Shown here piece by piece: positions 8,912 to 16,755 of a stretch of DNA of 38,742 nucleotides. The notes under the pieces are model-generated. The model saw only the letters and a list, made by a program, of their open reading frames with translations. It ran no database searches and was not told where the DNA came from. Position 1 is the stretch's first letter, and the number at the start of each line of letters is the position of its first letter. The DNA is taken from assembly GCA_020060235.1 (NCBI GenBank), contig JAGVAO010000279.1, positions 1-38,742 of the forward strand. Direction: 5' to 3'. A program made the translations under genes and the position numbers. Origin of the DNA: Anaerolineales bacterium. Lineage in GTDB: Bacteria > Chloroflexota > Anaerolineae > Anaerolineales > Villigracilaceae.

Positions 8912-8917
8912 ATTATA
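8912..8917 (-). promoter_or_regulatory. Candidate -10 box for the mutase/meaB/prs/mutM operon
   Basis: The minus strand reads TATAAT here, 28 nt upstream of the ATG at 8883. No convincing -35 is present at 16-18 nt. Its position just before the first gene of a close-packed operon supports it. Confidence 0.35.
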
Positions 8918-8928
8918 CTATCAGCAGG

Positions 8929-8959
8929 TTACAATCTAGCCGCCTGAAACAGATATAAT
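8929..8959 (+). promoter_or_regulatory. Candidate promoter for the S9 peptidase operon
   Basis: A TATAAT at 8954-8959 is preceded by a weak TTACAA at 8929-8934 (19-nt spacer). Transcription from here would run through the inverted repeat at 8979-9074 before reaching the ATG at 9096. Confidence 0.3.
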
Positions 8960-8978
8960 TCATAAAAATCTGACCAAC

Positions 8979-9074
8979 AGACCTGACAGGTTTCACCAGG
9001 CAGCCAACCGGCAGAGACGCCTGCCAGCCACAGAAACCCGATAAGAAAGACATTTTTGAAAACCTGTCAGGTCT
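8979..9074. repeat. Perfect 15-bp inverted repeat spanning a 5' leader
   Basis: AGACCTGACAGGTTT (8979-8993) is matched exactly by its reverse complement at 9060-9074. Each arm also contains the near-palindrome ACCTGACAGGT. Between them is a smaller hairpin (GGCAG / CTGCC, 9010-9025), and a run of T follows the right arm. It lies immediately upstream of the S9 peptidase start and could be a folded leader, a terminator or a small non-autonomous repeat element. Confidence 0.65.
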
Positions 9075-9095
9075 TTTTTTAAAAAAGGACCCCCA

Positions 9096-10943
9096 ATGAC
9101 CCTAAAACACGCCCCCTTTGGCTTGTGGCCCTCGCCCATCACCCCCGAACTGCTCGGGATGCGCATCCGCCTCGAAGATGTGCAATTCGACAGCGATGGC
9201 GAAACCCTGGTATGGCAGGAAGGCCGCTCGGGCAAGCGCGTACTCGTTGTCCGCAAGCCCGGTGACGCTCCGCGTGACCTGACCGACGCCCTTAAAATCG
9301 GCGGCGGCATTGGCTATGGCGGCGGCGATTTCAGCGTCCGCAACGGACTGGTCGCTTTTGCCAGCGAGGGACGCCTGTACCGCCAAAGGCTGGAAGGCGA
9401 GCGTCCGCGTGCGATTACGCCCAAGTTTGGCGACCTGGCTTCGCCCGCCATCTCGCCCGACGGCTCGAAAATCCTGTTCGTGCATTCGTATGAGCGGCGC
9501 GACTGCCTGGCGCTGGTCGATAGCGAGGGCCTGCGCTGGCCCGTTCAACTGGCGACCGGTGCGGACTTTTACATGCAGCCCGCCTGGCATCCCGATGGGG
9601 AGCGCATCGCCTGGGTGGAATGGAATCACCCGCAGATGCCGTGGGATGGATGCCGCTTGGTGACGGCCCGATTAAATGGCGCGGAACTGACCGACATCCA
9701 GCATGTTTTTGGGGATGAAAATATCCCGGTCTTCCAACCCGAGTTTTCGACGGATGGCCGCTTTTTGGCTTTTCTTGCCAACGACGGCGAGTGGGACTCG
9801 CTGCGCGTCCTCGACCTGTCTACAAGCCAGGTGCGGATTCTGGTCGAGAACGCTTCCCTGCTCGACCCGGCCTGGGTGCAGGGACTGCGCCTTTTCGGCT
9901 GGGACGGCACGCGCCTGGTCTACGCCCGCAACGACAAGGGTTGGCGCACGCTCTGGGCGGTGGAGGCAACTGGAGGGGAGTCCGTTCCGATTGCAACCGC
10001 CCCCTACACCTGGTTCGGACAGGTAACGGTATCAGCCAGGGGCCAGGTCGCATTTATCGCTTCCGCCCCAAAAATCCCAACCCGGATTGTTTCGCTGGCC
10101 GAGGGCAACCTGCGCGTCGAGAAGTATTCCGAGGCCGAGAGCATCCCGGCGGGCTACCTGCCCGAGCCGCAGGCCATCGAGTGGCCCGCGCCGGATGGCA
10201 TGCCGGTGCATGGGCTGTATTACCCGCCAGCCAACCCGGCCTTTACGGATGAGGGCTTGCCGCCGGCGATGATTAACATTCACGGCGGCCCGACCTCGGC
10301 GCGGACGTCCAGTTACAACCCCGATGCGGCCTATTTCGCCAGCCGGGGATTCGCCTATGTCGAGGTCAATTACCGCGGCTCGACGGGTTATGGGCGTTCG
10401 TATATGCTGACCCTGCGCAAAAACTGGGGGCCTGTGGATGCCGAGGACGCGGTTGGCGCGGCGGGGGCGCTGGCGGCGCTCGGCCTCGCCGACCCGCAGC
10501 GGATGGTGATTATGGGCGGCTCGGCGGGTGGTTTTACGGTGCTGAATTGCCTGGTACATCATCCGGGCGTTTTCAAGGCCGGGGTGAACCTGTTTGGCGT
10601 CTCGAACCTGTTCGGCCTGGACGAAGACACCCACAAGTTCGAGGAGCGCTACAATATTTCGCTGGTCGGCGAACTGCCCGCCGCGGCGGAGCATTATAAA
10701 AAATGGTCGGCGGTTTTCCATGCCGACAAAATCCGCGACCCATTGGCGGTTTTCCAGGGTGCGGACGATAAGGTCGTGCTCCCGAACCAGTCCGAGAGCA
10801 TTGTCGAGGCCCTGCGGCGCAACAAAGTGCCGCACGTCTATCGCCTGTACGAGGGCGAAGGCCACGGCTGGCGCAAGAGCGAGACGATCGTGGATTATTA
10901 TGAGACGCTGAATAAGTTCTTGAAGGAATTTGTGCTGCTGTGA
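9096..10943 (+). CDS. S9 family prolyl oligopeptidase / acylaminoacyl-peptidase-like hydrolase
   Basis: A 615-residue two-domain serine peptidase. The N-terminal half has repeated short strands with SPDG and HPDG turns (TolB/WD40-like beta-propeller). The C-terminal half is an alpha/beta hydrolase with the oxyanion region NIHGGPTS, nucleophile motif GGSAGG (Ser476), GADDKV (Asp557) and EGEGHGW (His590), so the triad is complete. No signal peptide is visible, so it is probably cytosolic. It cleaves oligopeptides or acyl-peptides; substrate not predictable. Its stop overlaps the next start as GTGA at 10940-10943, beginning a five-gene coupled operon. Confidence 0.88.
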   Translation: MTLKHAPFGLWPSPITPELLGMRIRLEDVQFDSDGETLVWQEGRSGKRVLVVRKPGDAPRDLTDALKIGGGIGYGGGDFSVRNGLVAFASEGRLYRQRLEGERPRAITPKFGDLASPAISPDGSKILFVHSYERRDCLALVDSEGLRWPVQLATGADFYMQPAWHPDGERIAWVEWNHPQMPWDGCRLVTARLNGAELTDIQHVFGDENIPVFQPEFSTDGRFLAFLANDGEWDSLRVLDLSTSQVRILVENASLLDPAWVQGLRLFGWDGTRLVYARNDKGWRTLWAVEATGGESVPIATAPYTWFGQVTVSARGQVAFIASAPKIPTRIVSLAEGNLRVEKYSEAESIPAGYLPEPQAIEWPAPDGMPVHGLYYPPANPAFTDEGLPPAMINIHGGPTSARTSSYNPDAAYFASRGFAYVEVNYRGSTGYGRSYMLTLRKNWGPVDAEDAVGAAGALAALGLADPQRMVIMGGSAGGFTVLNCLVHHPGVFKAGVNLFGVSNLFGLDEDTHKFEERYNISLVGELPAAAEHYKKWSAVFHADKIRDPLAVFQGADDKVVLPNQSESIVEALRRNKVPHVYRLYEGEGHGWRKSETIVDYYETLNKFLKEFVLL

Positions 10944-11833
10944 CCTCCCCCTCAAAACCCTCCCGCTCCCTGCTCCTGAAAATCATCGGAACCCTGCTCT
11001 CGACCGGGCTGCTGGCCGCCCTCATCGCCTGGAGTTGGGACGATGTGGTGATTGCCCTCGGCAAAATTTCACTGCTCGAACTGCTGGCCGCCGCGGCCTT
11101 CATCTTCGCCTCGCGCCTGTTTACCGTGATGCGCTGGCATACCCTGCTGCGCTCCGGCGGCATTCCGATTGCGCTCAAGGACACGGCCCGCCTGACCTTT
11201 ACCGGCCTGTTTGCGACCAACTTCCTGCCCACCACCATCGGCGGCGACGTGGTGCGCCTGGCCGGGACAATGCAAATGGGCTACGACCGCGCCGTTTGCC
11301 TGGCCTCGCTGGCCGCCGACCGGCTGGTCAACATGACCGGCATGTCGCTGGCCGCCCCGCTCGGCATCTACCAAATCTTCCAACTTGGCCCGGCTGCCGC
11401 CCAGGCCGCCTTCCTGCCCGGCCTGTGGCGCAAGGGCTGGGATTTTGTCCGCCGCACCCTGGCTTCGCTGGCCCTGTGGCTCAAAAAACCGCTTTCCCTG
11501 TTGACCGCCCTCGGCTTCGCCTTTGCCCACATGTTGTGCATGTTTTCGGCCAACTACATTCTCGTCCATGCCCTGGGCGGCGAACTGGCCTTCTGGCGCG
11601 TGGTCGGCCTGTCGAGCCTGGCCTACTTTATCGGCCTCGCGCCGATTTCCATCAACGGCTACGGCTGGCAGGAACTGACCGTCTCGGCCCTGCTGGGCAC
11701 CCTCGGCGGGCTGGATGTTTCGGTCGCCGCCACCGTTCCGCTCATCAACCGGATGCTGCTCATGCTGGCCAGCACCCCCGGCGCATTGACCCTGCCCGGC
11801 ATCCTGGCCCAAATGGACAAATCAGACTCATGA
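10940..11833 (+). CDS. Flippase-like integral membrane protein (LPG synthase TM / UPF0104 family), copy 1
   Basis: 297 residues with about seven or eight hydrophobic segments. The family hallmarks are RWHTLLRSGG, FTGLFATNFLPTTIGGD and the Asp-Arg of SLAADRLVN. This family (AglD/YbhN-like, related to the membrane part of lysylphosphatidylglycerol synthase) is generally linked to lipid or lipid-linked glycan handling, with mechanism unsettled. The GTG start at 10940 overlaps the peptidase stop; the stop overlaps the next ATG (11830-11833). A second homologue lies at 13872 in the same operon. Confidence 0.85.
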   Translation: MTSPSKPSRSLLLKIIGTLLSTGLLAALIAWSWDDVVIALGKISLLELLAAAAFIFASRLFTVMRWHTLLRSGGIPIALKDTARLTFTGLFATNFLPTTIGGDVVRLAGTMQMGYDRAVCLASLAADRLVNMTGMSLAAPLGIYQIFQLGPAAAQAAFLPGLWRKGWDFVRRTLASLALWLKKPLSLLTALGFAFAHMLCMFSANYILVHALGGELAFWRVVGLSSLAYFIGLAPISINGYGWQELTVSALLGTLGGLDVSVAATVPLINRMLLMLASTPGALTLPGILAQMDKSDS

Positions 11834-13875
11834 CCCAACCCAAAAACTTCTGGCAAACCACCCTCGCGCTGACCTTTTTTGCCAATCTCGGCATCCTGGG
11901 TTGGTCGGTCGCGCGTTGGGCCGAACTGGGCGTCATCCTGCATCGCTCGGTCTGGGGGCTGGTGCTGCTGCTCTACATCGCCGTGCTGGCGGGCTGTGTT
12001 TTTCTTTTTTATTGGATGAGAAGCCCAAAAGCGGACGCTTTCATCGCCTCCCTTGAGTTGTCTCGCCTGCAAGCCCCCGTCTGGCGCGGACTCGGCCTGG
12101 GCCTGTTTACCGGCATCCTGCTGCTGATTCCGCACCTGAAGTTCACCTACCAAATCGGCGAGGTCGTCAAGAACTCGACCCGCGACCCGGTGCTGACGAT
12201 GATTCTCTTCTACTGGGCCTGCTGGTGGCTGATACTTGTGGCCGCTGGCGCGCTCAAAGTGGGACTCAAAACCTCCTGGGCGGGCGGCTTTGCCTCGGCG
12301 CTCATCCTGCTGGGCGTCGCTTACGAAATCTATGTGCGCTTCCAGGCGGTGACAACCTACCCCTTCTCGATGGGCTGGTCTGAATCGAGTCGCTTTTATT
12401 ACGCCTCGCTGTATTTTTCGCAAACGCTTTATGGCGAAACCTTTCCGCTTTCCACCCTGCACCCCAGCCGCTACTTCCTGCAATCGCTGGCTTTCCTCGT
12501 CCCCGGTCTCGACCTGACCGGGCATCGCTTCTGGCAATTCCTGCTCTGGATGCTGATGACCCTCGCGGCAGTGGCGGCGCTTGTCTGGCGCGCCTTCTCC
12601 GCGGACTCCAATGACTCCAGTCGTTGGAACTCAAAAGTTGGCAGGCTTTTGAGTCCGTTCAACCTGCTGCTGGCGGGCTGGCTGTTCCTCTTTTACCTGC
12701 TGGTCGGTGTCTACTATCACCTGATGCCGATGGTATTCATCCCGCTGTTGTTTGTCTCGCACAAGCATCCGTGGAGGTCGCTGGTGGCGGTGGTGATAGC
12801 CTCGCTCTGGGCCGGGGTCAGCCGGGTCAACTGGTTCCCCGTCCCGGCCATGATTGCGATTGCGGTTTATTTGATGGAGGTCCCTTTTTCGAATACTCGA
12901 ACATCGAATGCTCGAATAATCGAGTACTTGAAATGGCCTTTCTTTTGGGCCACCAGCGGCCTGCTCTCGGCCCTCGGCGCTCAGGCGGCTTACATCTTCC
13001 TTTCGGGCAATGCCGAAAACGCCAAAGCGTTTACTTCCAGTTTTACGTCTGATTTGATTTGGTCACGGCTGTGGCCGAATGAACTCTACCCGTTGGGCAT
13101 TTTCTGGGGCATTTTGCTGGTCAGCGCTCCCTTGCTGGGCGCGCTTGCCCTGGCGCTGACTCATTGGAAACGGCTGCATCCCATTCGCTGGGCCGGGATT
13201 CTCTCGATGTTGGCGGTCTTGTTCGCAGGCGGGCTGGCTGTCAGCGTCAAAATCGGCGGCGGCGGAGATTTACACAACATGGACGGGTTCGCCGTGCTTC
13301 TCAGCGTGGTTGCGGCCCTGTTTATCGGCGGGCAGGTTCGGGCTGAGTCCGCGCCGGATGACGCCAGGGTGCAGGCCCGGCCCGGGTGGCCGGTACAGGC
13401 CGTCGCCGCGCTCATCCCGCTCTTTTTCCTGATTCCCATGCTTGCGCCGCGCCCGGTCTATGACCAGGCCTTGAACCAGACCCGTTTCGAGGAGTTGAAA
13501 GCGCTGGTCGAGGCGGCGCAGGGGCCGGTGCTGTTCATCAACGAGCGTCATTTTGTGACCTTTGGCGATATTGACGTGGCGCTGGAGCCAGATTATGAGA
13601 ATGTGACCCTGATGGAAATGGCGATGAGCAACAACCAGCAGGTTTTGGGCCAGTTTTACGCCGATTTGCGCGAGCATCGCTTTGCCATGATTGTGGCCCG
13701 GCGGCAGAATTTGTTCATCCAGGAGGAGGGCGGGTTTGTGGAGGAGAATAATGTCTGGAATACGCGCGTTTCCCCGCACATCCTGTGCAACTACGAAGAA
13801 TTGACCCTCCTTGAACCGAGCCACAGCCGCCTGGCGGTGTATGTGCCGCGTGCCGAGCCGGGGAAGTGTCCGTGA
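11830..13875 (+). CDS. Large polytopic membrane protein, possible GT-C-type glycosyltransferase
   Basis: 681 residues from ATG 11830 (ATGA overlap with the preceding stop). The same frame is open far upstream, but that part lies inside the previous gene in another frame and is not coding. There are about a dozen hydrophobic helices, then a soluble C-terminal domain of about 130 residues with no clear motif. The segment GWSESSRFYYASLYFS after the first helices is placed like the acidic loop of GT-C glycosyltransferases, but no clear DxD is present, so this is a guess from layout and neighbours. Two short repeat-rich stretches lie in frame inside the gene (12603-12656 and 12889-12932). Confidence 0.7.
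   Translation: MTQPKNFWQTTLALTFFANLGILGWSVARWAELGVILHRSVWGLVLLLYIAVLAGCVFLFYWMRSPKADAFIASLELSRLQAPVWRGLGLGLFTGILLLIPHLKFTYQIGEVVKNSTRDPVLTMILFYWACWWLILVAAGALKVGLKTSWAGGFASALILLGVAYEIYVRFQAVTTYPFSMGWSESSRFYYASLYFSQTLYGETFPLSTLHPSRYFLQSLAFLVPGLDLTGHRFWQFLLWMLMTLAAVAALVWRAFSADSNDSSRWNSKVGRLLSPFNLLLAGWLFLFYLLVGVYYHLMPMVFIPLLFVSHKHPWRSLVAVVIASLWAGVSRVNWFPVPAMIAIAVYLMEVPFSNTRTSNARIIEYLKWPFFWATSGLLSALGAQAAYIFLSGNAENAKAFTSSFTSDLIWSRLWPNELYPLGIFWGILLVSAPLLGALALALTHWKRLHPIRWAGILSMLAVLFAGGLAVSVKIGGGGDLHNMDGFAVLLSVVAALFIGGQVRAESAPDDARVQARPGWPVQAVAALIPLFFLIPMLAPRPVYDQALNQTRFEELKALVEAAQGPVLFINERHFVTFGDIDVALEPDYENVTLMEMAMSNNQQVLGQFYADLREHRFAMIVARRQNLFIQEEGGFVEENNVWNTRVSPHILCNYEELTLLEPSHSRLAVYVPRAEPGKCP
12603..12656. 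repeat. 54-bp palindromic repeat in frame inside a membrane-protein gene
   Basis: The stretch begins GGACTC and ends GAGTCC. It contains ACTCAAAAG (12629-12637) paired with CTTTTGAGT (12646-12654). Its length is 18 codons, and it encodes a polar segment (DSNDSSRWNSK) between two hydrophobic helices, unlike its surroundings. This looks like insertion of a short palindromic element in a membrane loop. Confidence 0.55.
12889..12932. repeat. Degenerate TCGAAT/CTCGAA repeat inside a membrane-protein gene
   Basis: Three tandem imperfect units of about 15 bp: TCGAATACTCGAACA (12889), TCGAATGCTCGAATAA (12904) and TCGAGTACTTGAA (12920). The last is also a near-inverted copy of the first. Translation gives FSNTRTSNARIIEYLKW, polar and low in family-like character, in frame with the gene. 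Confidence 0.55.
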
Positions 13876-14759
13876 GCGAAAAACGCCGTTCGATAGCAAC
13901 CTGGGTTCGCTGGATTGGGACGATACTTAGCCTGGGGCTTTTTGCCTGGCTGGTGACGCGCCTCGACTGGCCCCTGCTGGCCGATAAACTGACCGGTCTC
14001 AACCCCTGGGCGCTGGCCCTGGCTGTCGGGCTGTACCTGGCTTCTCAGGCGTTTAACACCCTGCGCTGGTGCGTCCTGCTCTGGACGCGCGGCGTTTCGA
14101 TTTCATACTGGCAGGCCTTTCGGATTGCCTGGAGCGGGATTTTTGCCTCGAACTTCCTGCCCTCGACCATCGGCGGCGACGGTTTGCGCATGGCGGCCAT
14201 CCTGCCGTATACGCGCAGCAAGTCGGTGGCTTTTGGCTCGATTGCGCTCGACCGGCTGATTAACATGGCGAATTATGCCTGCTTGCTGCCCCTGCCGCTC
14301 TGGGCCTTTGGCGATAGGCTGAACCTTCTTTTTGCCCTGGCCCTGCCTTTCGACCTGCGCCAACTGGCCGATAAATACTTTCCGAAGATAACCGGGGCGT
14401 TGCGCGAGTGGGCTTCCCGCCCGGCGGCTTTTGGCTGGGCTTTCCTGGCGGCCTGGCCCTCCAACCTGGCGATTATGCTGGCAAATTATGTTATCGCCCG
14501 CCAGTTGGGGGTCGAGATTTCCTTCGCGCAGGTCGTGGCCGTCCAGACGGTGGGCTACTTCCTTTCAGTGCTGCCGATTTCGATTAACGGGTATGGCGTG
14601 CGCGAAGTCACCTTCACAACCCTGCTGGTTGCGCTGGGCGCTTCGCTGGAGCAGGCTTCGGCCATGGCGGTCATTACGCGTTTCCTGGCGGTATTGGTGA
14701 CTGTCCCTGGCGCGTTATGGTTTTCGCGCGTGGCTTCTGATGTGGCGGAAAAAGCATGA
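13872..14759 (+). CDS. Flippase-like integral membrane protein (LPG synthase TM / UPF0104 family), copy 2
   Basis: 295 residues, paralogous to the protein at 10940-11833. It shares the RWCVLLWTRG segment, SGIFASNFLPSTIGGDGLRM, the ALDRLIN Asp-Arg, and a late ISINGYGVRE loop (ISINGYGWQE in copy 1). I chose the GTG at 13872, which overlaps the previous stop as GTGA with GGGGAAG well spaced upstream; GTG 13866 has no room for a ribosome site. The stop overlaps the next ATG (14756-14759). Two diverged copies in one operon suggest two substrates or a heteromer. Confidence 0.85.
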   Translation: MSEKRRSIATWVRWIGTILSLGLFAWLVTRLDWPLLADKLTGLNPWALALAVGLYLASQAFNTLRWCVLLWTRGVSISYWQAFRIAWSGIFASNFLPSTIGGDGLRMAAILPYTRSKSVAFGSIALDRLINMANYACLLPLPLWAFGDRLNLLFALALPFDLRQLADKYFPKITGALREWASRPAAFGWAFLAAWPSNLAIMLANYVIARQLGVEISFAQVVAVQTVGYFLSVLPISINGYGVREVTFTTLLVALGASLEQASAMAVITRFLAVLVTVPGALWFSRVASDVAEKA

Positions 14760-15898
14760 AAGTCCTGGTCCTGTGCCATGAATTTCCCCCGGTGGGCGGC
14801 GGCGGCGGACGCGTTGCCCGCGACATTGCGCTTGGCCTGGCCCGGCGCGGGCACGAGATTCGCATCCTGACCGATTCTTTCGACGGCCTGCCCGCCGAAG
14901 AATTGCTGGAAGGCGTGCGGGTTGAGCGCATCCCGTCGCAGCGGCGGGCGGCTTTCCAGGCTGAATTTGCCGAAATGGCGCGCTACGACCTGGCGGCTTT
15001 CCAGTCCGGATTGAAAATCATCCGCGAGTGGCAGCCGGATGCCATTCATACCCATTTTGCGGTTCCGGCGGGGGCGGCGGCCTATGCGCTCTCGAAGATG
15101 ACCAAAGTCCCCTATTTGCTGACCGCCCACCTCGGCGATGTGCCGGGGGCCGTGCCGGATAAAACCGACCGCTGGTTTAAGTTGATTTATCCGCTCACGC
15201 CGCTGATTTGGAAGGGTGCGGCGCGGGTGGTGGCGGTCAGCCAGTACACGCGTTCGCTGGCGCTCAAGCACTACGATGTACCGATAAACGTCATTCACAA
15301 CGGGGTCGAGTTATCGCAATTGCCGCGCTGGCAGCCCGCGCAGGATGGCGTTGCGCGGATTGTCTTTGCCGGGCGGTTTGTGGCCCATAAAAATCCGCTC
15401 GACTTGGTCGAGGCGCTGGCGCGTCTGGCGCACCTGCCCTGGACTTGCGTGATGGCTGGCGACGGCGAACAATTGGAGACGGTACGCGGCCTGGCTGAAC
15501 ACCACGGGCTGGCAGGCCGCATCCATTTGCCGGGCTGGGTCACGCCTGAACAGGTTCTGGAGCATTTCGGGCAGTCTGACATCCTGGTGCTGCCTTCGCG
15601 TTCGGAGGGATTGTCGGTGGTCGGGGTGCAGGGACTGGCGATGGGCCTGGCGCTCGTCCTGAGCGACGCAGGCGGCAACCCCGAACTGGTTCGCCCTGGC
15701 GAAAACGGGTTCCTCTTCCCGGCAGGCGACGTCGACGCCCTGGCCTCCGCGCTTGAATCCCTGCTTTCTGCGCCGGGGAAGTTGTCCGCTTTGCAGGCCA
15801 GGAGCCGCGAACTGGCCGCCGATTTTGAGTTGGGGAAAATTGTGGGGCAGTACGAGCAGGCTTTGGGGGAAGTGGCTGCGAAAGAACAGGATTTTTAA
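14756..15898 (+). CDS. Family 4 glycosyltransferase
   Basis: 380 residues with a GT-B fold. The N-terminus MKVLVLCHEFPPVGGGGGR has the glycine-rich acceptor loop, THFAVPAG and LLTAHLGD follow, and the C-terminal donor domain carries FAGRFVAHKNP, GDGEQLE and LPSRSEGLSVVGVQ. The usual EX7E donor motif here reads EX7Q. It transfers a sugar from a nucleotide donor on the cytosolic side, plausibly to a lipid carrier handled by the membrane proteins encoded just upstream. It is last in the coupled operon; no clear terminator follows. Confidence 0.9.
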   Translation: MKVLVLCHEFPPVGGGGGRVARDIALGLARRGHEIRILTDSFDGLPAEELLEGVRVERIPSQRRAAFQAEFAEMARYDLAAFQSGLKIIREWQPDAIHTHFAVPAGAAAYALSKMTKVPYLLTAHLGDVPGAVPDKTDRWFKLIYPLTPLIWKGAARVVAVSQYTRSLALKHYDVPINVIHNGVELSQLPRWQPAQDGVARIVFAGRFVAHKNPLDLVEALARLAHLPWTCVMAGDGEQLETVRGLAEHHGLAGRIHLPGWVTPEQVLEHFGQSDILVLPSRSEGLSVVGVQGLAMGLALVLSDAGGNPELVRPGENGFLFPAGDVDALASALESLLSAPGKLSALQARSRELAADFELGKIVGQYEQALGEVAAKEQDF

Positions 15899-15908
15899 AA
15901 ATACCCTA

Positions 15909-15937
15909 TTGACAAAATAGAATTAATGTTCTATATT
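15909..15937 (+). promoter_or_regulatory. Strong sigma-70-type promoter
   Basis: TTGACA (15909-15914, perfect), a 17-nt spacer and TATATT (15932-15937). Transcription would start near 15944, giving a leader of about 45 nt to the ATG at 15990, which has AAGGAG at 15976-15981. This is the best promoter match in the window. Confidence 0.8.
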
Positions 15938-15952
15938 TAGAACACCTGTTCG
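15919..15952. promoter_or_regulatory. Tandem palindromic operator-like sites over the promoter
   Basis: AGAATTAATGTTCT (15919-15932) and AGAACACCTGTTCG (15939-15952) both have the form GAAY-N4-GTTC, with centres exactly 20 bp apart. A third palindrome, TGTTCTA-TATT-TAGAACA (15927-15944), lies across the -10. The second site resembles the Gram-positive LexA box (CGAAC-N4-GTTY). The regulator is not identified. Confidence 0.45.
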
Positions 15953-15989
15953 ATAGTATTCGCATGGCACACAAAAAGGAGCCGAAGCC

Positions 15990-16688
15990 ATGAACAAACG
16001 CTTGCATTTCAACTTTTTATCCACTTTTCGAGGAATGGGCCGGAGCCGCGGGGCGCTTTTTGGCGGTATCTTGATGCTGGCCGTGCTGGCCTTCGAGGTC
16101 TTCAACTACACCACCACCGATTTTGCCCTGACCGATTTGCTCGGCACCAACCTGAAATTTATCGGCATTCGCTGGGCAACCATCCTTTCGATTGCCTTCT
16201 GCGCAATCGACTTTGCCGGGGTGGCGCGCCTGTTCACCCCGGAGCAGGGCCGCGACGAACCTGTTGAGGTGTGGTACTTGTTTGGCGCGTGGATACTGGC
16301 CGCCGGCATGAACGCCACCCTGACCTGGTGGGGAGTCTCGGTTGCGATTAACAGCCACCCGACCCAGGGCGCTGCAATCGTCGGGCGTGATGTGGTTAGC
16401 AACGTCGTGCCGGTCTTTGTCGCTGTGATGGTCTGGCTGATTCGCATCCTTATCATCGGGACGTTTGCAATGGCCGGTGAAAGGCTCTTTACGATGGACG
16501 CCTCGCGCGTCAGCCGCCAGCCGGTTGGCCGTCTCGACGCGCCGCGCCCGGCCCTGAACACTGCGACCCCGCGCTCAATGCCGCGCCCGCAGGCTACCAA
16601 TGTTATCCGGCCTCGCTCTGAGCCGAGCTATCACCCGGCTGGCATGTCGGCCAAACCGCGTGAAGAAGAAAAAGTAACCTGGCGGTAG
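15990..16688 (+). CDS. Four-helix membrane protein of unknown function
   Basis: 232 residues. Four hydrophobic segments lie at about residues 22-42, 60-80, 94-115 and 135-160, followed by a basic Pro/Arg-rich tail of about 65 residues that is probably cytosolic and disordered. I do not recognise a named family. The start is set by AAGGAG 8 nt before the ATG. It is a single-gene unit with a near-consensus promoter and a strong terminator, so it is probably well expressed but tightly controlled by the operator-like sites. Confidence 0.75.
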   Translation: MNKRLHFNFLSTFRGMGRSRGALFGGILMLAVLAFEVFNYTTTDFALTDLLGTNLKFIGIRWATILSIAFCAIDFAGVARLFTPEQGRDEPVEVWYLFGAWILAAGMNATLTWWGVSVAINSHPTQGAAIVGRDVVSNVVPVFVAVMVWLIRILIIGTFAMAGERLFTMDASRVSRQPVGRLDAPRPALNTATPRSMPRPQATNVIRPRSEPSYHPAGMSAKPREEEKVTWR

Positions 16689-16705
16689 TTTCCCGGCAGA
16701 ATCGG

Positions 16706-16739
16706 AGCGGCCTTGCTGTACCCAGCAAGGCCGCTTTTT
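16706..16739 (+). terminator. Strong intrinsic terminator
   Basis: Perfect 13-bp stem AGCGGCCTTGCTG (16706-16718) / CAGCAAGGCCGCT (16723-16735) with a 4-nt loop, then TTTTT. It lies 17 nt after the stop at 16688 and also faces the end of the opposing gene at 16756. Confidence 0.92.
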
Positions 16740-16755
16740 GTTTGGCTTGAATTTA

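Noticed and set aside
10930-11829. 900-nt upstream extension of the membrane-protein reading frame starting at 11830
   Set aside because: It lies wholly within the flippase-like gene in another frame, is rich in Arg/Pro/Gly and has no membrane pattern. The ATG at 11830 overlapping the previous stop is the natural start.
12889-12932. CRISPR-like repeat array
   Set aside because: The units are about 15 bp, degenerate and contiguous without spacers, inside a coding frame, and no cas gene is present.
15901-15914. 14-base match ATACCCTATTGACA shared with the minus strand of the dnaA leader (20448-20435)
   Set aside because: Several 14-base matches are expected by chance in a window of this size, and in the dnaA leader the TTGACA lies too close to the start codon to act as a -35.
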